Positions 11,110 through 21,703 of a DNA stretch of 26,235 bases are shown piece after piece (position 1 is the stretch's first letter; every line of letters begins with the position of its first letter). The stretch comes from Conidiobolus incongruus B7586. Lineage: Eukaryota > Entomophthoromycota > Entomophthoromycetes > Entomophthorales > Conidiobolaceae. The notes under the pieces were generated by a model, which saw only the letters and a program-made list of their open reading frames with translations, did no database searches and was not told the origin of the DNA. Location of the stretch: NCBI GenBank assembly GCA_000697335.1, contig JNEM01008028.1, positions 1-26,235 on the forward strand. The letters are read 5' to 3'. Position numbers and translations under genes: made by a program.

Positions 11110-13031
11110 TTGAAATATTTCTATTACTTCTAGGAGGATATTATCATTATACTAAATATCAATGCTTCAAATTTTTTACTAATAAATTTTAGTCAAACCA
11201 TTGTTATAAAATTGTGCAATATATGAAATAATTAATTAATTTTGAATTATTTGATATTTATTTCATATCATAAATTTAGTACCAATTCTAATCAATCCAA
11301 TTTTAGTCAAAACTAATAAATCCAAATTTAACCAAAATCCCAATATTGGTATAATCATGATTTTCAAATTATTGGATTCAGTTAAATGTTGAATTATATA
11401 TTTTAATTAATAGTATTATAATATATACACATTAAATAGCAAAATGTAATAGATATTTAATAGGATCAAAGATTTACATCAAAAGAAATTGTGTTATATA
11501 TTAAAACATCTTTTGGAGCGGAAATAGGTTAAGAAATATTTCTAAAACTAATTGAAACAATTCTAATATGTTTAGATTTTATCATCACAAAAATGTGGCA
11601 ACAAAATTAAAATATTGTTCCAAATTTTATTAAAGCAAACTGGTATATTAAATAGCTTTAGTATGTTGTAGCTTCTATAACTTATATTTCATCTTTTTTT
11701 ATAATTCACTTTTTTAGTTTCAATATTTTATATTGATTAAGCCTTTGCTAACAAACATATCTCTTTATTTAATCAATGTAGTTTTTCAGAAATTACATTT
11801 TTATTTTCAAAATTGTAATTTATCCAAAAATGATTACATCATCAAAAAAATTTACAGTATTTACAAATCTATTTTCAAGGATGTTGAATAAATTATAAAT
11901 TTTGAAATGGGAATCTGAAATTAAAGTAATTGAATTCAAAAAAATTAATATATTTATTAATTATTTTGACTATTGTTGTATTTCAAAATTAATCATCTCT
12001 TCTAGTTTGATAGCTAAACCAATATTATTTCTATTTTAAGCTGGCTTTGTCAGTCTATAATTGAAGGATACTCTTTGTTCTCTTTATTTTCTTTATTAGA
12101 TTTTATCTAAATCCTATATCATTCATTGATTCAATTATTTAAACCCAACAGTAAGTTTTTAAACCTATAGTCCCAATACATTAAAGAGCAAGATTAATAA
12201 ATAATTTACTAAATTATATTTTGAGTACTTTTCTAACTACAATCTTTATTTATAAAACTTAATATAAAACACAACACTATTGTATAAAAGCTTGAATATG
12301 ATAAAATATGAATTATTGGATGAGTATAACTGATTGGTTAAAATTTTAATAAGAGTTTAATAAAATATTAAAATAACTTCAAATAAAGATATTTTGTCAC
12401 TTTATGGTATTGATTATATAAACAAATCTTATTTCTTTAAATAATAGTATTGATTATACAAGTAATTTGAATAACAGTTAATTACAAACTTAAGATTTAC
12501 ACATACAGATATAAATGTGGAAACATATAATGGATTGATTAATGATCAATATATTTAAAATGTAGAGTATGCTTAACATTCATGATCACTGAGACTTGGA
12601 GTTAGTCACTTAAAAATTGACTAGAAGATATAGCTTCAATTTATGATTCTACAAATAAAATTATTTTATATATCTTTGCTTTAGAATTTTTAACTTAAAA
12701 AAATTTTACTTGTTTAATATAGTAATATTTTCAATATATTCTAGGAAATTCTTGTTTTAAATTATACTTGTAAAAGATAGCACATATTAGTTAACTCTCT
12801 TGATTACTATTTTTGAGAGTATAATAGTGCTTTTATATATTTTTTAAATTAATTATAATCTACTTTTAGTTTTTAAACTTTAAAAAAAACATCAATTATA
12901 TAATTTTTAGGAATACATTGTATATTTAGTTTAAGTCAAGTATTTTATAGATATGAGAATTATTCAACAGTTGTTGTAAGATAATTTGTGAAATGTAGTT
13001 TATTATTATTATTACTCTACATTTTTAATAA
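11110..13031. other. AT-rich spacer, no gene supported
   Basis: Repeated stops occur in all frames. One + strand frame at 11464-11610 (48 codons with one internal stop) has a faintly helix-turn-helix-like start (RFTSKEIVLYIKTSFG), and a few short peptide-like pieces appear on the - strand near 11970-12080. None is strong enough to call. Confidence 0.45.
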
Positions 13032-13033
13032 TA

Positions 13034-13064
13034 GGAATTTTTTGTGATTAAAAATAAATAAACA
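13034..13064 (+). repeat. Left terminal inverted repeat of the mariner relic
   Basis: It pairs imperfectly with the opposite strand at 14161-14191 and shares a T run followed by gattaaaaa. A TA dinucleotide (13032-13033) lies just outside. Confidence 0.7.
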
Positions 13065-14160
13065 TTTGAATATATAATATATAAAAATAAATATATAATA
13101 TAAATTTAATAGTATTTTTTATTATTAATAACTTTTTGTTATACTTTTAACAAACTTCTAACACTTAAAAAACAATTCTTTTTATTAAAGATTAAAATTT
13201 AATGTTTCACAAACCAATTAAATTTTCCTGTAGAAATTTTCTTTCTTATAAGCTAGTTTTTTAATTGCTTAAAGCAATTATAATCACATAAGTTATAATT
13301 AAAAGAATATACTAGATGTGGTAGTTTTTTCCAGTTATTTTTAATTAAAAAGTTTTTTACAGCTTTAGATTTATGTATTTTACAATTATTATGTAAAATA
13401 ATAGGTTTTCTTAAATTATATTGAGAACACTAATTAGAAATACTTTTATTTAAAAAAACAATATATAGTTTATTATTAATTAATTTTCTTTTAGGAACTA
13501 AATAAAAATAGCATATATTATTATAATTTATTATAATAATTAATATTTACTTATTAATAAAATGTTTATTTAAAGGGATTTATAAAGGAGGTTGATTTAA
13601 CTTAATCTAACATTTTAATTTGTGTTTTAGTAAAAGATTATACATAAAGATTTAAGATTCATTAATTATAATTATTTACTATAAAAGTTTAAGCTTCTAG
13701 TAATATTTTAATAGGTTTTATTTAGCAATAGCTACTCTAACTTTTTTTTAAGTTTTAGTTAAATTATAAAGTATCTATTTTATATTTTTATTTATTAATT
13801 TTAGTTTAAACTTTAAAATATATAAAATACTTGTAAAACTAATATTAAAGTGCTTAGATAATTTTTTAGCTAAAATAAAAAAGTGCTTTTTAATATATTT
13901 TTTCACTTTATTTATAATTGAAAGAGTAATAGTTAAAGTTAGTTTTTTAGATTTTAACAGATTTTGAATAGTTTTTCTTTTAACTTTAAAGTAATTTACT
14001 TAGTAATAAATTGTTAATTTAGATAATACTTTATTACTAAAAGCTGCTTGTAAATTTTAAATAATTTTAGAGGGTTTATAGTTAAGTTTTACTAATACTA
14101 AAATAAAAAACTTTTGATGATTATTATTTAGTTTAAATATAATTAAATTAAACAACCAAT

Positions 14161-14190
14161 TTTAAAAAGTTAATTTTTTAATCAAAAAAA

Positions 14191-14191
<1 letters not shown>
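14161..14191 (-). repeat. Right terminal inverted repeat of the mariner relic
   Basis: Read on the - strand it begins gtttttttgattaaaaa, matching the left end with small indels. The flanking TA (14192-14193) merges into a TA microsatellite. Confidence 0.7.

Positions 14192-14226
<35 letters not shown>
14192..14226. repeat. (TA)n microsatellite abutting the mariner end
   Basis: About 17 TA units directly outside the right inverted repeat. The element may have inserted into a TA tract, or the duplicated TA target may have expanded afterwards. Confidence 0.9.
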
Positions 14227-14231
<5 letters not shown>

Positions 14232-14925
14232 TATATAATTTCCTATTAACTTTGTATATATTTATTTATTTCAAACTAATAATATGTTTGAAAAATCAGA
14301 AATTAAAAAATTTCCCATTATTTTAAATTCAAGGTAATATTATCAATTTCTTTATAGAAATCTTTCATTAATTTAATTTTATATAAATTAAAAATATTAT
14401 TCCTGGAATATGTGACTTAATATTTTTATTATCAATATCAGGATATACATTTGAAAAAGTCTTAATATAGCTTAATTCAATATTTTTTTGGTGAATTGTT
14501 GCATTAGTATATACATGTGGTTGAACTTTATCCAATTCTCAAATAAAAGAATCTCTTTATATTTTTACATTATATATGATTCAGTTGTTATAAATAATTT
14601 AAAGATGGAGATAATATCAGTAAAGCTACCCATAGTACTTTGTGATCAAAGATTTATATTCATAATCAGTTTTTTGATATGATTTATTCGTGTAATATTA
14701 ATATTCCCAATAATTCGAAGATTTTGTAATTTCAATCATAATTAATAGTGTGATGTCATGTCATCTATTCTGAAAAGGAAAATCTGTTGTTGAGGAAACA
14801 TGATTACCCATGAATAATTTATCAGGTGATCACATGATTCTGTGAAGATTATGATTGGTGTCTATTGCTACACAAAACCAGTGAAATAAGTGAATATATT
14901 GTCGAAGATTCCAATTAATCTTAGA
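14227..14925. other. Spacer and upstream region of the prolidase gene
   Basis: No intact gene. The - strand has a 56-codon open frame at 14368-14538 with protein-like composition but no start codon and stops just upstream; it is described as a finding. Nearer the gene, possible transcription-factor sites are tgatgtcat (14751-14759, like a bZIP site) and attgg (14854-14858, a reversed CCAAT box). Both are short matches and uncertain. Confidence 0.4.
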
Positions 14926-14946
14926 GCTATAAATACCCGATATCAA
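14926..14946 (+). promoter_or_regulatory. Extended TATA box of prolidase
   Basis: The sequence gctataaatacccgatatca ends 54 nt before the start codon, and the TATA itself lies about 71 nt upstream. It is nearly identical to the element before Atg22-like copy 2. Confidence 0.65.
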
Positions 14947-14999
14947 CTGATCAAATGTAATTGATATATTTATTTCATCATCATCAATTATCAACAGTC

Positions 15000-16680
15000 A
15001 TGAGCATTTTAAATAGCAAATACCCCGCTAAAGAACACACCCAAAAGGTCTTGGCTCACTTGCCCAAGTCCGATAATGCTATTATCTATCTCAAGGGTGA
15101 AGTTGTCAAATGTCGTCATAACACTGATTGTGTAAGCATCATTTAACTATACTATCAGATCAGCCCTAACATAATTCATAGGATATTGTTTTCCGCCAAG
15201 AATCTAACTTCTTCTACTTAACTGGTAAGTAATTCAAAACTTTCAAAAAAATCACTTGATCTGATCATCTTTCAAGGTGTTGAAAAGCCAGGTTTCCAAC
15301 TTGTTGTTGAAGTTGCCACCGGTAAATCCACTCTTTTCGCTCCTGATGTCGATGAAGCCGATATTATGTGGGTTGGTTTGCCTGGTGAGTAGATTTTATA
15401 ATCAAACTTAGCAAAATTTTATCTCATGTCTTGTTTAGCTCCTCTTTCCTCTGTCCAAGAAAAGTATGATGTTGATCAAGTTCTCTATGCCAGTGAGCTC
15501 CCCAGCTTCGTTGAAAAGTTGAACCCCTCTACCGTCCACGTCTTTACTGAAGTTTTGGATGCTAAGGCTGTTGAAAAGTACCAGGACAAATTCGAAAGAG
15601 ATAACTTCAAGGTTGCTCTTGAAGAAGCTCGTATGGTCAAGACTGAATACGAAATCCAATTAATGTTGGAAGCTAACCGTATTGCCAGGTAATTGATATT
15701 TATATTAACATCCTGAATATTATTAATTGTATTTATTAAATGTATAGTGAAGCCCATATTGAATTATTTAAGAATACCAAGGCTAACATGAACGAAAGAG
15801 AACTTCACGCTCTCTTTGCTTACACTTGCCACCGTCAAGGGTAATTTTTTCTACTTGATTATTTTTCTCACTGATTCTAAACTATCATAGATCATCTGGT
15901 TTAGGCTACAATCCCATCGTTGGTGCTGGTACCAACAGCGCTATTCTTCACTATGGTGATAACAACTCTCAAATCGAAAAGAATGGTGATTTAGTCCTTG
16001 TTGATGCTGGTTGTGATTATCGCTTCTATGCTTCTGATATCACTCGTGTCTACCCTGTTGGTGGTAAGTTCACTGAAGATGGCAAGAACCTCTACAACGC
16101 TGTTTTAGATATGCAAAACGTAAGAATCATTATTATTTTAGTAATTTTGAAATAATTAATTGCCTCTTAGACTGTTCTCGGTGCCCTCAAAGCCGGTGTT
16201 AAGTGGGAAGATATGCACTATCTTGCCATGGAAGTTGCTGCCAAGCACCTCATCCAAATGGGTATCTGTAACGGTACTCCCGAAGAATTACTCAAGAACC
16301 ACGTTGTTGCCGTTTTCTTCCCCCACGGTCTCGGTCACTCCATTGGTCTTGATGTCCACGATGTTGGTGGTTATCCTAAAGGTGTTGAACGCATTGATGC
16401 TCCTGGTATCCGTTATCTCAGAATGCGTCGTACCTTGGAAGAAGGCAATGTTGTTACTGTTGAACCCGGTATTTACTTCGCCGAACCCCTCATTGAATTT
16501 GCCAGAAAGGATCCCAACGTTGCCAAGTATCTTAACAACGATGTTGTTGATCGTTTCATTAAGATTGGCGGTGTCCGTATTGAAGACGATGTCGTCATTA
16601 CTAAGGATGGTTACCGTAATTTGACTACTGTTCCCAAGACAGTTGAAGAAATTGAAGCTTTATGTGCTCAATCTGCTTAA
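15000..16680 (+). CDS. PEPD: Xaa-Pro dipeptidase (prolidase)
   Basis: Seven exons: 15000-15131, 15182-15224, 15277-15384, 15439-15688, 15748-15840, 15891-16119, 16171-16680, giving 454 aa. Prolidase is a cytosolic M24 metallopeptidase with a pita-bread fold that cleaves dipeptides ending in proline, the last step of recovering proline from peptides. The N-terminal aminopeptidase-P-like domain covers about residues 1-160. All five metal ligands are in place: D247 and D258 (VDAGCDYRFYASD), H341 (second H of PHGLGH), E383 (TVEPGIY) and E423 (RIEDD). The HDVGGYP block at 348-354 is also kept. Each junction is fixed by protein continuity with human PEPD. The start is the first ATG after the TATA box and suits the family N-terminus. 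It is shorter than human PEPD (493 aa), mainly at the two ends. Codon use is C-rich, suggesting good expression. Confidence 0.97.
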
Positions 16681-16974
16681 GTGTAATCAAATTTAGTATT
16701 ATTTTGTAAACGCCATAAAACTGTAATAAATCAAACTTTATAATAATTTATTTTGATAATATATGAAAAAATTTTAACTAGAGGACCTCAGTTCATCTGA
16801 TTCTAAAACTAATATATTTTATATTTTCCAAATAAAATCAAAAATACTTTAAATGAAAAACTCTCACCAAAATTTAATTTATTTGATTAACAGTTTAAAT
16901 TAGAAAATTAAATAAATTAATTATTTGAAATGCTTCTTTAAATCGTAATTCAGCACAGAAATTTTTTTAAAATT

Positions 16975-16976
<2 letters not shown>

Positions 16977-17005
<29 letters not shown>
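16977..17005. repeat. (TAA)n microsatellite
   Basis: About nine perfect TAA units in the spacer between two convergent genes. Confidence 0.92.
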
Positions 17006-17006
<1 letters not shown>

Positions 17007-17015
17007 ATTTTATTT

Positions 17016-17033
17016 GATTAGATTAGATTAGAT
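17016..17033. repeat. Short (GATTA)n tandem repeat
   Basis: Three full GATTA units and a partial fourth, a few bases after the TAA repeat. Confidence 0.85.
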
Positions 17034-17125
17034 CAAATGTTTAAAAGAGAATAATATATAAACGATCTTCCCACGAAGATATGCCTCATCTAACACTAGA
17101 CACCAACTTTGGATTTCATTGTATT

Positions 17126-17458
17126 TTAAATATAAATATGAATTAAGCCATATAACAAGGTCCAAAACAAAATAAAAGAAGGTAATTCAGCAAATAAGCC
17201 AATCGAAAATACGTCATAATAATTGGTGAGGTAATTCACCTTATTAAATTGCGATTTGGAATTAATAGTTAATAATAAAAGTATGTTTAACAATAATGTA
17301 GAGCCAATATAAAAGATAAAGCCTGACCAATTCGTAAACCCTAGAATACCGCAAATTGAGCCTGACAATATACAATAAATACTTTTTAGAGTGGTAATTC
17401 GCTGTAAATTATAATTTGATAGTTGTAAATCGTATTTTGAGCTCAACTCTTCTGTCAT
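17126..17458 (-). CDS. EMC6: ER membrane protein complex subunit 6
   Basis: A single exon of 110 aa, exactly the usual size for EMC6 (TMEM93). The EMC inserts tail-anchored and multi-pass proteins into the ER membrane, and EMC6 forms part of its membrane core. Three hydrophobic helices are visible, at about residues 25-43 (IYCILSGSICGILGFTNW), 46-65 and 86-107. The third contains the well-conserved ending ILFWTLLYGLIHIY, matching the human VLFWTFLYGMVHVY. The GILGFTNWSGFIFY stretch also matches the family (GILGLTGLYGFIFY). The start is the only ATG giving the full-length protein. The gene is convergent with PEPD. No intron is present, unlike most neighbours. Confidence 0.93.
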   Translation of the reverse strand: MTEELSSKYDLQLSNYNLQRITTLKSIYCILSGSICGILGFTNWSGFIFYIGSTLLLNILLLLTINSKSQFNKVNYLTNYYDVFSIGLFAELPSFILFWTLLYGLIHIYI

Positions 17459-18360
17459 ATTGAGAATAGCTTGATTATATTTTCTCTATCAGTCACAATT
17501 TCAATATTCTTACTTATTATAATCGATATCTTTAAATTATTATGGGATAATTTTCTGTCCAATGATTATTCCTGTTAATCGATTTTGTTTACAAAAAAGT
17601 AAATTAAACATATACATATATCTTTACATAATATATAATTTTACTCATTATTATATAATAATTTGGATTATGGTCGAAATTTGATCAAGCAATACTTCAT
17701 AACATATGGCATTGTTTTTATTTAGAGTTATATTAAATTTAGAGAATTTTTCATTTTTAACTAAATTTAAAATTATAATAGAAAATATTTGAAAGATTTT
17801 GTAGCAAAATTTAATGGAAACAAATCTCCATTTTTGTTAGAATATTTAATATCAATAAATTTATAATTAAAGTCTAACTTCAACCTATAACTGATTATTT
17901 GTAAACTATTTTGTATATTATATTTATTAGAATTTAATTAAGAAATTTTTATTTCCTAAAAATTTAAAAACAAAATAAACTTCATAGAATTCAAAATTAA
18001 TAATTAATTTTAAAGAATGAAGTATTATAAAGTTTTAAATATGATTATTCTGAAAGTTAATGATCAATTGTATAAGAAAAGAAAAAGTAAGATAGAATTC
18101 ATGAAATGTTAATACAATTTGTATTTTAATGATATCAATTTCAAAATATTTAAAGTAATTAACTAGTGGATAGCTTACCCTTTCTGCATCAGCAAATATC
18201 AAACTTTCCTCCAATTTTTTAAGATTATTATCATTATTAATCGGTCATTATGTTATTTTTAACATTTTTAATACTCTTGCATGTATTTAAATTGATATAA
18301 TGTTTTCACTATTAAAGTTGATTATCAAAAACATGTTTTGGATTAGTGAGAATTGCAGAA

Positions 18361-18373
18361 ATTATAAATACCC
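18361..18373 (+). promoter_or_regulatory. Orphan TATA-like element
   Basis: attataaataccc matches the TATA core of the prolidase and Atg22-like promoters, but no gene starts within 1.2 kb downstream. It could serve an unrecognised RNA or be chance in AT-rich DNA. Confidence 0.25.
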
Positions 18374-19189
18374 TTATCAAATAAAAATGATGTTATTTAT
18401 ATCAATTTCATTGAAGATTTATAATACTCAATATAATATTTGTATAGTTGATGAAATATTAATTTAAATCTGATGCGTGGAAAAATTGGTAATGGATTCC
18501 AATTTCCAATGATATTTTATATTATTTTCTTAAAATAATAGTTGGTTTTGTGTAAATTGATTTTTAAAGAATTTTTGGTAATTATTTGAATTGAATTAAA
18601 CAATGACTATGATCGAATAAATTGTATGATTTCATCAGACTCTTTTTATAAGCTAGATATTTAAATTGTTATTGAATAGAAATAAAAAATAAATAAAAGA
18701 ATGAGCTCGTGCTATTAATAGAAATTATTGTGCTATTGACTAATAAAGTTATTTTAAATTATAATTATATATACTGTTGAATACAGTAAAATAGGGGTTA
18801 ATATTAACCATTGATTAATTCCTATTCTTTCTGTAGTATGAGATTTTGAATCAAAATATACTATTTAACTTCCACTATTGAATAACGACTCCTATAAAAT
18901 GTAAATAATATATTGATATACCAATTTATCATATGTTAGTATATATTTACTGTTTTTATAGTTTTCAAATTATATTTAAGTAATTTTTTGAACATATTAA
19001 AATTATTTTTTACTAAAGATTAATAATCAAATTGATATTTTTAAAATTTTTTATTAAATAATAGGATATTTAAGTTCATATTTTTGGATAAAAAATAAAA
19101 AATAAAATATAAATGATTGCCTAACAATTAAGGTTAAGAACTATTGTTTTAATGAGAACAATTAATATTAATTAAAAATTCGAATAAAA

Positions 19190-19378
19190 ATGGTTGATTT
19201 AGTCACATTATATAGAAAATATATTGAGTATGATAAAAAGATAGTCCCAATAAACAACCTTTATTTTGATAAACAAGAATTATTTAGCGAATAAAAATTC
19301 ATCTTCGATTTATCTATAATTTCATATAATTTAGATTTTCTTGAAGGTAAAGAGGAAGGAGACTTTAACGATATTTAA
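19190..19378 (+). other. Possible decayed coding relic
   Basis: After aaaaATGG a frame runs 34 codons to TAA (19292-19294) and then stays open for another 27 codons in the same frame. The peptide looks protein-like on both sides of the stop (LYRKYIEYDKKIVPINNLYF; then FDLSIISYNLDFLEGKEEGD). No splice sites would remove the stop. I do not recognise it; chance is possible. Confidence 0.25.
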
Positions 19379-19420
19379 CTGAATAGTTGTGATTAAGATC
19401 CTGACTCCTGCTATGAATTA

Positions 19421-19440
19421 AGCTAAATATACATTTAGCT
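19421..19440. repeat. Perfect inverted repeat upstream of the TBC gene
   Basis: agctaaat, a 4-nt loop atac, and atttagct, about 210 nt before the start codon. It could be a dimeric factor site or a small hairpin. Confidence 0.5.
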
Positions 19441-19648
19441 ACTTTCCATTGGTTCATCTTTATTAATTGGTGATTTTTGATTTGTTCCTCGCGTTGGTTA
19501 TTATGGGATCGAAATAATCCGAATTTGATATAAATTAATCCAATCTCTTGTAACAAAGTTGACGTTGTCCTAAATTCTAAACTTATTTTAATATTTTGTA
19601 TTGATTATATCGTTCTATTGACTAATAATCTCTAATAATTTATCTATA

Positions 19649-21245
19649 ATGAGTACAGAATATCAAAGTGATGAAAATATTGGATCTAAAGAATCTACAA
19701 TATTGGCACAATACCTTATTCACACTTTATCAGCTCCCAATAGTTCCAAGACGATTGAACTAATTGAATGGAGTAAACCGCTCAGTGATCAAGAATTGGA
19801 AGCTGTTAATGAAAGACTTAAAAAGATTGAAATCAATCCTATCTTTCTCAAGAGCTACGCCCCCACACCCCCAATTTTCCCTGTAGAAAATTCAAACAAG
19901 AAAGAAGTCGATAAGGATCAAACTGAAGAGTCTAAAAAGGATGAACACTCCACCTTAGTAGCTGAACTTATTACAAGTGATACACCTGCTTTAGAGAAAA
20001 TGTTAGTCAACTTAAATGAAGAACAGCAGCGAAAATTCAAACTTGTTCGTGAGAGTGTAGAAGCCTATGATTTAGCTCAACTCCAAAAACACTGTCTCAC
20101 CAAAGGAGGGCTCGTCCACAACAGTGTTCGAAGAGCAGCTTGGCAGATTTTATTGAAGAGTAGTATGAATCATAAGAGAAAGCCCAAAATATCCAGACAT
20201 AAGGATGAATCGCAGATTAGTTTGGATACCAAGAGGTCCTTCAATAACTTTCCAAAGAATTTATCTAATGAAAAGAGAATGATTAAGCAAGCTGAGTTGA
20301 ATAGTTTAATTAAGAATGTCCTAAGAAGAGAACCTAGGCTCAATTATTATCAGGTATCATTAGGTTATAGTTTGTTATTAATATTTATACTTATTGGTAA
20401 TTTTTCTGATTCAGGGTTTTCATGATATTGCTTCAGTTTTACTGTTGATTTTAGATGCTAAAACAGCTGTCAACTGTTTACAAAACTTATCTATCTACTT
20501 CCTTAGAGACTATTTAAGCGCTACTTTAAGCCCAGTAATACGTCAAATTGGACTTGTTCTATATCTAATCAAAATTAAGGACCCTGAATTATCTCGTTTC
20601 CTCACTGAGAACCAAGTTCAGCCTTACTTCTGTCTCAGTTGGCTTTTAACTTGGTGCAGTCATGATATCCCAGACCTAACACAACTTGCAAGATTATTTG
20701 ATGTTCTCCTTGTTTCCAATCCTTCCCTAATTATATATTTTGTCTGCTGCGTTAACTTGAATCGTCGTGATGAAATCTTACAATTAGACGAAGATCCCGC
20801 ACTTATTCACACATATTTAAAAGAATTTCCCAAAAATTACGATCTCGAAGATTTGATTCAACAATCACTCGATCTTTTCAACGAACATCCCATCGATAAA
20901 TTACAAAAGGAATCCAAATTCGATTTGACCGAGTATTCCGCATGCAATACATTTGAATCCAGTTGGAAACAAATTGTAGATGACGATAGTTATCGCTCTC
21001 AATACTCTGAAGTTCAACAAACTATTAAAATCTTGGCGAAGAGAAAGGATACACCACCCGACTTAATGCCTTGTGGTCCGAGTGCTTGTCCTACTCCTAA
21101 TCGCACTCAAAGTCCATCTAAATCATCTGCCAACCCTTCTAAGTTTAATTCTGCAGCAGTTGCTATCGCTATATCAGCTGCTTTAATTGCTGGTGCATCG
21201 ATTTATTTGGGTGATCGATCATCTGTCCTTAGCTGGCTAAGTTAA
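19649..21245 (+). CDS. TBC1D20: TBC1D20/Gyp8-type Rab GTPase-activating protein
   Basis: Two exons, 19649-20353 and 20415-21245, giving 511 aa. TBC1D20 and yeast Gyp8 are ER-anchored GAPs that switch off Rab1/Ypt1 and control ER-to-Golgi traffic. The TBC domain begins near residue 145 (KGGLVHNSVRRAAWQILL). It has the arginine finger R196 in ISLDTKR (pattern IxxDxxR) and the glutamine finger Q235 in NYYQ, followed by GFHDIASVLL, which matches human NYYQGYHDI. The block LSWLLTWCSHDIPDL matches human LSWLITWFGH. A C-terminal hydrophobic helix (about 481-501) with a short tail fits the tail anchor known for TBC1D20. The intron falls exactly after Q235. The first 125 residues or so are charged and low in recognisable features. 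The catalytic residues look intact, so activity is likely. Confidence 0.91.
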
Positions 21246-21703
21246 TCTTTTTCACACTCTGATTAATGTGCTCATTCCATTAAATTTTTTCACCTAGATA
21301 TTTTTTATTGTTGATTGATTCAATTTACCTATTATTAATAAATTAGCTATTGTATATTATGGCTATATAATTGAAAAATTCTATAAATTCAATATCATTT
21401 ATTATCTCAAATGGAAATACCTATTTTATAAATATTCTTCAAATAATAGTTGTTATATGCATTAGAAAAAACATATTTAGCTTTTAAATAATCTCTAAGT
21501 ATTGAACTATGATTAAATCTTAATTAGATCATAGTATCATTATTGTCATTTACATTAAGAAAATGATAAATATATAATAAATTGAATCAGAGAAAAGTAT
21601 TAAAAATACAAACAATTACTTTAAATTGTAATAGAAAAACAATAATATTATAAAAGGAAAAAACAAATATTTTTTAAAAAATTTATAATTTATAAATATA
21701 ATT
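21246..21703. other. Convergent spacer between the TBC gene and MRPL46
   Basis: Both genes end here. The DNA is AT-rich with no coding signal; several AATAAA-like sequences are present but none can be assigned with confidence. Confidence 0.55.

Larger units (their letters stand above)
13034..14191 (-). mobile_element. Decayed mariner (Tc1/mariner) transposon
   Basis: The - strand shows ordered fragments of a mariner transposase. First comes a helix-turn-helix region (NLQAAFSNKVLSKLTIYY, then VNYFKVKRKTIQNLLKSKKL), corresponding to the part that usually reads LQAAFGDKALSKSTVYRW. Next is a YFYLVPKRKLINNKLY segment. The catalytic end IILHNNCKIHKSKA and LPHLVYSFNYNLCDYN follows, matching the mariner HDNARPH and YSPDLAPCDYN blocks. 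The spacing between the second catalytic position (now N) and the third D is exactly 34 residues, the DD34D signature. The ends are inverted repeats: ggaattttttgtgattaaaa at 13034 and, on the other strand, gtttttttgattaaaaaatt at 14191, each flanked by TA, the family's target site. It has many stops and at least one frameshift, and no helper gene is visible. Losses such as D to N and W to stop are G-to-A or C-to-T changes. Confidence 0.86.
16681..17125. other. Convergent 3-prime spacer between PEPD and EMC6
   Basis: Both genes end here, tail to tail. An AATAAA at 16725-16730 is a plausible polyadenylation signal for PEPD. The rest is AT-rich with two simple repeats, annotated separately. Confidence 0.6.
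17459..19648. other. AT-rich spacer upstream of EMC6 and the TBC gene
   Basis: This 2.2 kb lies between two divergent genes. It contains an orphan TATA-like element (18361-18373), a possible decayed coding relic (19190-19378) and a perfect inverted repeat (19421-19440). Otherwise it is AT-rich with dense stops. Confidence 0.5.

Noticed and set aside
11464-11610. Possible helix-turn-helix relic
   Set aside because: Forty-eight codons with one stop and only a vague resemblance to transposase DNA-binding helices; no ends or further parts found.
14488-14682. 64-codon + strand frame upstream of prolidase
   Set aside because: No ATG start, hydrophobic AT-driven composition, no match; the opposite strand looks more protein-like there.
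15435-15757. Two minus-strand frames within prolidase
   Set aside because: Antisense shadows of exon 4 with no family similarity; one runs across an intron.
16160-16624. 154-codon + strand frame overlapping prolidase exon 7
   Set aside because: It is the +1 shadow of the prolidase frame, which carries the metal ligands.
16977-17033. Simple repeats as a possible CRISPR or satellite array
   Set aside because: Units are 3 and 5 nt without spacers; they are plain microsatellites.
19365-19556. 63-codon minus-strand frame upstream of the TBC gene
   Set aside because: No recognisable domain and no promoter signal; includes an inverted repeat. Likely chance.
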